From assembly GCF_042665155.1 (NCBI RefSeq), contig NZ_JBHTCG010000026.1:1-64000 (forward strand): a DNA stretch of 64,000 nucleotides, in the 5' to 3' direction. The notes beneath the pieces were generated by a model. It did not search any database and was not told the DNA's origin. It worked only from the letters and a program-made list of their open reading frames with translations. Positions 60,894 through 64,000 of the stretch are shown one piece after another (within the stretch, counting starts at the first letter, position 1; the number at the start of each line of letters is the position of its first letter). The DNA comes from Sphaerisporangium rhizosphaerae. Lineage in GTDB: Bacteria > Actinomycetota > Actinomycetes > Streptosporangiales > Streptosporangiaceae. The position numbers and the translations under genes were made by a program.

Positions 60894-62446
60894 CGACCGC
60901 CGCCGCCGGTGTGTCTCGCGACCGCCGCGCGCAGGCGGGCGCGGTCGAGCTTGTCCGTCCGCCCCGCGCGGGGGAAGTCGGGCAGTACCTCCACCCGGTC
61001 GGGCAGCGCCCCGGCGTCCACCCGGTCCGGAAGGGCACGGCGCAGCGCCGCCGCGTCGAAACCCTCGTCGGGGCGGACGGCGAGCACGACCTCCTCGTCA
61101 CCGGTCTCCGGGTCGGCGACGCCCACGATGGCCGCCTCCGCCACGCCGGGCAGCGCGGCCAGCGCCGGCTCGTACAGGCCCGGGTAGATGTTCACCCCGT
61201 TCCGCAGGATCATGTCCTTCTTGCGGCCGAGCAGGACGAGCCGACCCTGTTCGTCGAGGCGGGCCAGGTCTCCGGTGGCCACCTCTCGCAGCGGCGGTTC
61301 ACCGATGTACCCGCGGGCGAGCTGCGGTCCTGAGATGTACAGTTCCCCGTCGGCGGCGATCCGCGCGGCGACGCCGGGGAGCGGCGCGCCCAGCAGGTCG
61401 CCCTCCCGGCAGGCCAGTTTCTCCTCTGCGGAGACGATCGCGATGGGCAGGGCCTCGGTCATCGCGTACACCGACCAGATCCGGGCGCGCGGGGCCGCGG
61501 CGCGGGCGCGGCGCAGTACGGCGGGCGGGGAGGGGGCCGTGCCGAGCAGCAGACAGCGCAGGGTGCCGGGAAGCCGGCCGTCCTCCCGCAGGATGCGGTC
61601 CAGCCGCACCGGGACGCAGAAGGCGTGGGTGGCGCCCCGCTCGGCCAGCTCGCTGGCGAACGGCCGTGCGCCGGGCAGCGACCAGGTGGCGCCGGCCATG
61701 AGGGCGGGCAGGCCCAGCATGAGCTGGTCGGTGTGCACGACGTCGCCGGGGGCCAGCGGGACCGCCGAGCCGAACGACGCGGACCCTTCGGCGAGCGACC
61801 CCCGGGTATGGACGACGCCGCGCGGCCGTCCCGTCGTGCCCGAGGTGAACGCGACCACGGCCGGCTGGTCCGGCCGCGCGGCCGGGCCGTCGCGGCCGGG
61901 AGGGCCCGGGTCCTCGAACGGGCCGGCTCCCTCCAGCGGCGCAGGGTGAGGCGAAGAGGCGCGGTACACGGCGCGCAGTGGTATGGCGTCGCGGGGGACG
62001 CCAGGGAGCCACGGGCCGGCGTACAGATGGCGCACCGGACGGCCAGGGGCGGGGTCGCGCAGGTGCGGCAGCGCCAGCCCGCGATGACGGGCCAGAGCAC
62101 GCAGAGGCCCGCTCAGCGTGTACGCCACCGAGTCGGCGACCACCCATGCCGGCACGGCGGTGGCCAGCCGCGCGGCGGCCACGTCGGGGGCGAGGCCGGG
62201 GTCGGCGAGGACCAGCATCCCTCCGGCCGCCACCGCGCCGAGGGCGAGCGCCACGGCATCGGGGCCCGGACGCGCCGCGAAGAGCACCCCGTCGCCCGGC
62301 CGGAGCCCGGTCATGGCCTCCGCGACGGCGAGGACCCGGCGCCGGAGTTCGCCGTACGTCAGCGTCGCGCCACGCCCGTCGATGACCGCGACACCGCCGG
62401 GGGCGCGCCGGGCGGTCTCGAGGACGCCGGTGACAACGTCGTTCAC
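60890..62446 (-). CDS. AMP-dependent acyl ligase (OleC-like or acyl-CoA synthetase)
   Basis: The 518-aa adenylating enzyme has VVAFTSGTTGRPRGVVHT (P-loop A3 motif), YISGPQLARGYIG and TGDLARLDEQGRLVLLGRKK (A7/A8 hinge) and a C-terminal lysine in PRAGRTDKLDRARL. It activates a carboxylate as AMP ester. The pairing with an OleD-like reductase directly downstream fits OleC of olefin or beta-lactone pathways, but an ordinary acyl-CoA synthetase fits too. GTG at 62446 overlaps a micro-ORF by GTGA; see the direct repeat there. Confidence 0.9.
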   Translation of the reverse strand: MNDVVTGVLETARRAPGGVAVIDGRGATLTYGELRRRVLAVAEAMTGLRPGDGVLFAARPGPDAVALALGAVAAGGMLVLADPGLAPDVAAARLATAVPAWVVADSVAYTLSGPLRALARHRGLALPHLRDPAPGRPVRHLYAGPWLPGVPRDAIPLRAVYRASSPHPAPLEGAGPFEDPGPPGRDGPAARPDQPAVVAFTSGTTGRPRGVVHTRGSLAEGSASFGSAVPLAPGDVVHTDQLMLGLPALMAGATWSLPGARPFASELAERGATHAFCVPVRLDRILREDGRLPGTLRCLLLGTAPSPPAVLRRARAAAPRARIWSVYAMTEALPIAIVSAEEKLACREGDLLGAPLPGVAARIAADGELYISGPQLARGYIGEPPLREVATGDLARLDEQGRLVLLGRKKDMILRNGVNIYPGLYEPALAALPGVAEAAIVGVADPETGDEEVVLAVRPDEGFDAAALRRALPDRVDAGALPDRVEVLPDFPRAGRTDKLDRARLRAAVARHTGGGGR

Positions 62447-62547
62447 GCGGGCACCCGCCTCGTCGGGAGGTCGCCGGCGGGGCCGGTGTCACCGCGATGG
62501 TGTCCGTGCGAAGCCGCCGCCGTCCGAAGGTCGTTCACGCGGGCACC
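62438..62547. repeat. 18-bp direct repeat at two gene junctions
   Basis: GTCGTTCACGCGGGCACC occurs at 62438-62455 and again at 62530-62547, identical. On the minus strand it reads V-P-A-stop in one frame and M-N-D in another, giving GTGA stop/start overlaps at both places. The upstream copy ends the second P450 gene and the other starts the AMP-ligase gene. Confidence 0.8.
62443..62538 (-). CDS. Possible 31-aa micro-ORF between P450 and AMP-ligase
   Basis: A GTG start at 62538, sharing GTGA with the P450 stop, opens a frame of 31 codons (MNDLRTAAASHGHHRGDTGP...) that ends RVPA-stop in a GTGA that begins the AMP-ligase. It may exist only to couple translation across a duplicated 92-base segment, since its ends come from the direct repeat. 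No homologue known to me; a fossil of a duplication is equally likely. Confidence 0.35.
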   Translation of the reverse strand: MNDLRTAAASHGHHRGDTGPAGDLPTRRVPA

Positions 62548-63719
62548 GCCGTGATCCACAGGTGCCGGTAGGTGGGGATGAGCACGCCGCGCGCCGCGCG
62601 GCGGCCGCTCACCCGGACATCGTGCGCCAGGACGGCGCCGGCGATCGCGCGGATCTCGGCCAGCGCCAGCGGGTAGCCGATGCAGAAGTGCGGGCCGGCC
62701 CCGAACCACAGGCGGCGCAGCTCCGGCGGATGCGTCCGGGCAGGGTCGAACGGGCCGTAGGCGCGCGCGCAGTTGTGGGTCACGATGAGCACGCGGTCGC
62801 CCGGCCGCACCGGCACCCGCCCGACGCGGGCGGAGGCGGCGACCGAGCGCAGCATCACCGGCGTCGGGGTGGTGACCCGCATCGCCTCCTCGATCGCCCG
62901 GTCCAGCTCCAGCGGCCCGGCCGGCCGGGACCGCGCGTCGTGCAGCAGCGCGACGAGCCGGGGGACGAACGTCGCCACCGTCTCGGTGCCGGTGAGGAAG
63001 AACGCGCCCGCCGCGCCGCGCGCCTCGGCCGCGGACAGGCCGAGGGACCGCATGCGGCCCATGACCGTCGTCTCCTCGCCCCGCTCGTAGGCCGCCGCGG
63101 CGATGTCGCCGACGCGGTCCAGCACCCGGCGGGCGAGCGCGACCTGCCGCGCGGACAGCCGGCGCGAGCGCAGCGACACCATGGACACGATGCGCTCGCC
63201 GTCGGCGTACATGGCCCGCGCGTCGCCGGGGGAGACCTCGCCCATGCCGATCAGCCGGCAGATCACCGCGCCCGCCATCAGCCGCGTCTCCGCCACCAGG
63301 TCCACCGCCTCGCCGCGCGCCAGCCGCTCCGACAGCCCGGCGAGCGGCGCCCGGAGCACCTGGTCCACCAGCGAGGCGACCTGGGCGGGGGCGAACAGCG
63401 GCGCCAGCTTGCGGCGCAGCGCGGCGTGCGCCTCGCCTTCCATGTTGAGCAGCACGGACGGGCCGAGCACCGGCGTCCACAGGTCGCCGGGGGAGCCGGG
63501 TCCGTCCTTGCGGAAGCGCTCGTCCATCAGCACGGCGCGGGCGGTCGCGGCGTCGTTGACCACGACGCCGAGGCCGGGAACCCGCACCACCGGGCCGAGC
63601 CGGGCGAGCAGCCGCATCAGCGGGTAGGCGAACGGATGGGCGGCCAGGTGGAGGCGGGTCTCGTGGGAGGCGCCGTCCGGCGCCCACCGGCGCGGGCGGG
63701 CGCTCGCCGTGGCGCTCAT
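62535..63719 (-). CDS. Cytochrome P450 (second)
   Basis: The 394-aa P450 has E-x-x-R-like EEAMRVTTP, I-helix FFLTGTETVATF (Gly-Thr-Glu-Thr in place of the usual A-G-x-x-T) and heme-binding FGAGPHFCIGYPLALAEIRA. LLNMEGEAHAALRRKLAPLF is the C-helix with WxxxR replaced by an ALRR form. It resembles actinobacterial P450s that oxidise lipids or polyketides. ATG at 63719 overlaps the glycosyltransferase stop (ATGA). Its stop overlaps the micro-ORF by GTGA. Confidence 0.9.
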   Translation of the reverse strand: MSATASARPRRWAPDGASHETRLHLAAHPFAYPLMRLLARLGPVVRVPGLGVVVNDAATARAVLMDERFRKDGPGSPGDLWTPVLGPSVLLNMEGEAHAALRRKLAPLFAPAQVASLVDQVLRAPLAGLSERLARGEAVDLVAETRLMAGAVICRLIGMGEVSPGDARAMYADGERIVSMVSLRSRRLSARQVALARRVLDRVGDIAAAAYERGEETTVMGRMRSLGLSAAEARGAAGAFFLTGTETVATFVPRLVALLHDARSRPAGPLELDRAIEEAMRVTTPTPVMLRSVAASARVGRVPVRPGDRVLIVTHNCARAYGPFDPARTHPPELRRLWFGAGPHFCIGYPLALAEIRAIAGAVLAHDVRVSGRRAARGVLIPTYRHLWITAVPA

Positions 63720-64000
63720 CGCACGTCGACGACGTCGGGACGGTAGTGGTGGTCGGCGTACCAGGCCAGCGTGCCCGCCAGGCCGTAGGCGCGCAGGCGG
63801 CGCACCGAGCCGTACACGACCACGTCCCGCCGCGAGGCGTACGCGCCGGTCACCTTGCGCACCCGGTTGACCAGCGCGCGGTCCTCGTGCACCTCCTCGA
63901 TCGCCGTGCGGGGGAAGCCGCCCGACCGCTCGTAGAGCGAGGCGGTGATGGCCAGCGTGGCGCCGGGCATCATGACGTAGGGCCCGAGGTAGGCGGCGTC
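63716..64000 (-). CDS. Glycosyltransferase family 2, C-terminal part (continues beyond window)
   Basis: 95 codons are open to the edge, with no start seen, so the gene runs on past base 64000. The sequence DAAYLGPYVMMPGATLAITA, SLYERSGGFPRTAIEEVHED and RALVNRVRKVTGAYASRRDV carries the GT2 donor-site acid pair ED and the GG-F/P-E-DxE/D pattern, typical of cytoplasmic or membrane glycosyltransferases of the GT-A fold. It overlaps the second P450 gene by four bases, so it belongs to the same operon. Acceptor unknown. Confidence 0.75.
   Translation of the reverse strand, partial: DAAYLGPYVMMPGATLAITASLYERSGGFPRTAIEEVHEDRALVNRVRKVTGAYASRRDVVVYGSVRRLRAYGLAGTLAWYADHHYRPDVVDVR

Noticed and set aside
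60890..62446. NRPS adenylation domain
   Set aside because: No carrier or condensation domain follows; length and order fit a free-standing ligase.

Overview
The window is about 64 kb of very GC-rich DNA with strong third-position G/C bias, many GTG starts, ATGA/GTGA gene overlaps and families typical of filamentous actinomycetes: a SARP/AfsR regulator, SCO5389-like protein, DUF5063 behind recR, TadA-associated proteins, F420/LLM oxidoreductases and several P450s. A second DNA clamp gene, and the recR-DUF5063-lysC-asd order, fit a Streptosporangiales-type chromosome (inference; no marker here fixes the genus). No phage, transposon, CRISPR array or plasmid origin was seen.

Layout. 0-3.4 kb: end of a two-component system, a DnaN-like clamp with a decayed copy of its 3' end, and a FadR-type regulator with a clear operator. 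3.5-6.8 kb: minus-strand run of a TPR/XRE regulator, PH-domain membrane protein, small membrane protein, 72-aa helical protein and upp. 6.9-14 kb: translation and replication housekeeping: two tandem TadA-associated proteins, tadA, tRNA-Ser(CGA), tRNA-Ser(GGA), SRP RNA and dnaX, with a zinc metallopeptidase between. 14-15.3 kb: an ArsR-YbaK-cupin operon whose operator sits between -35 and -10. 15.7-19.7 kb: ybaB, recR, DUF5063, lysC, asd. 20-31.9 kb: accessory genes, namely a secreted M15-type peptidase with a long low-complexity linker, TetR/HxlR regulators, LLM oxidoreductases, an amidohydrolase, SURF1 and an MFS exporter. 32-37.3 kb: a secreted protein joining a solute-binding-like part to a VWA domain, then a divergent aldo/keto reductase and AraC regulator. 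37.7-42 kb: a 1028-aa SARP, 11-bp periodic SARP-type repeats, a small secreted protein and a GC-rich minisatellite. 42-51 kb: acetyltransferase, aminotransferase/LysR pair, SCO5389-like protein, CooC-like ATPase, a DnaA-box-like cluster, an APC-like permease and a Ser/Thr kinase. 51-54.5 kb: ABC importer for sulfonate/nitrate-like substrates with its own Rrf2 regulator. 54.6-64 kb: GH95 glycosidase, LCP protein, and a P450/epimerase/AMP-ligase/P450/glycosyltransferase locus that runs off the window.

How the parts relate. The core genes form ordinary operons (TadA partners with tadA; lysC with asd; recR with DUF5063). Many accessory genes sit beside their own regulator with a visible palindrome or direct repeat. 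The best candidates for something undescribed are the right-hand lipid-like biosynthetic locus with a duplicated coupling junction, the SARP repeat locus, the solute-binding/VWA fusion, the CooC-like ATPase behind a Fur-like box, and the DnaA-box cluster. All functions are read from sequence by eye; no database search was possible.
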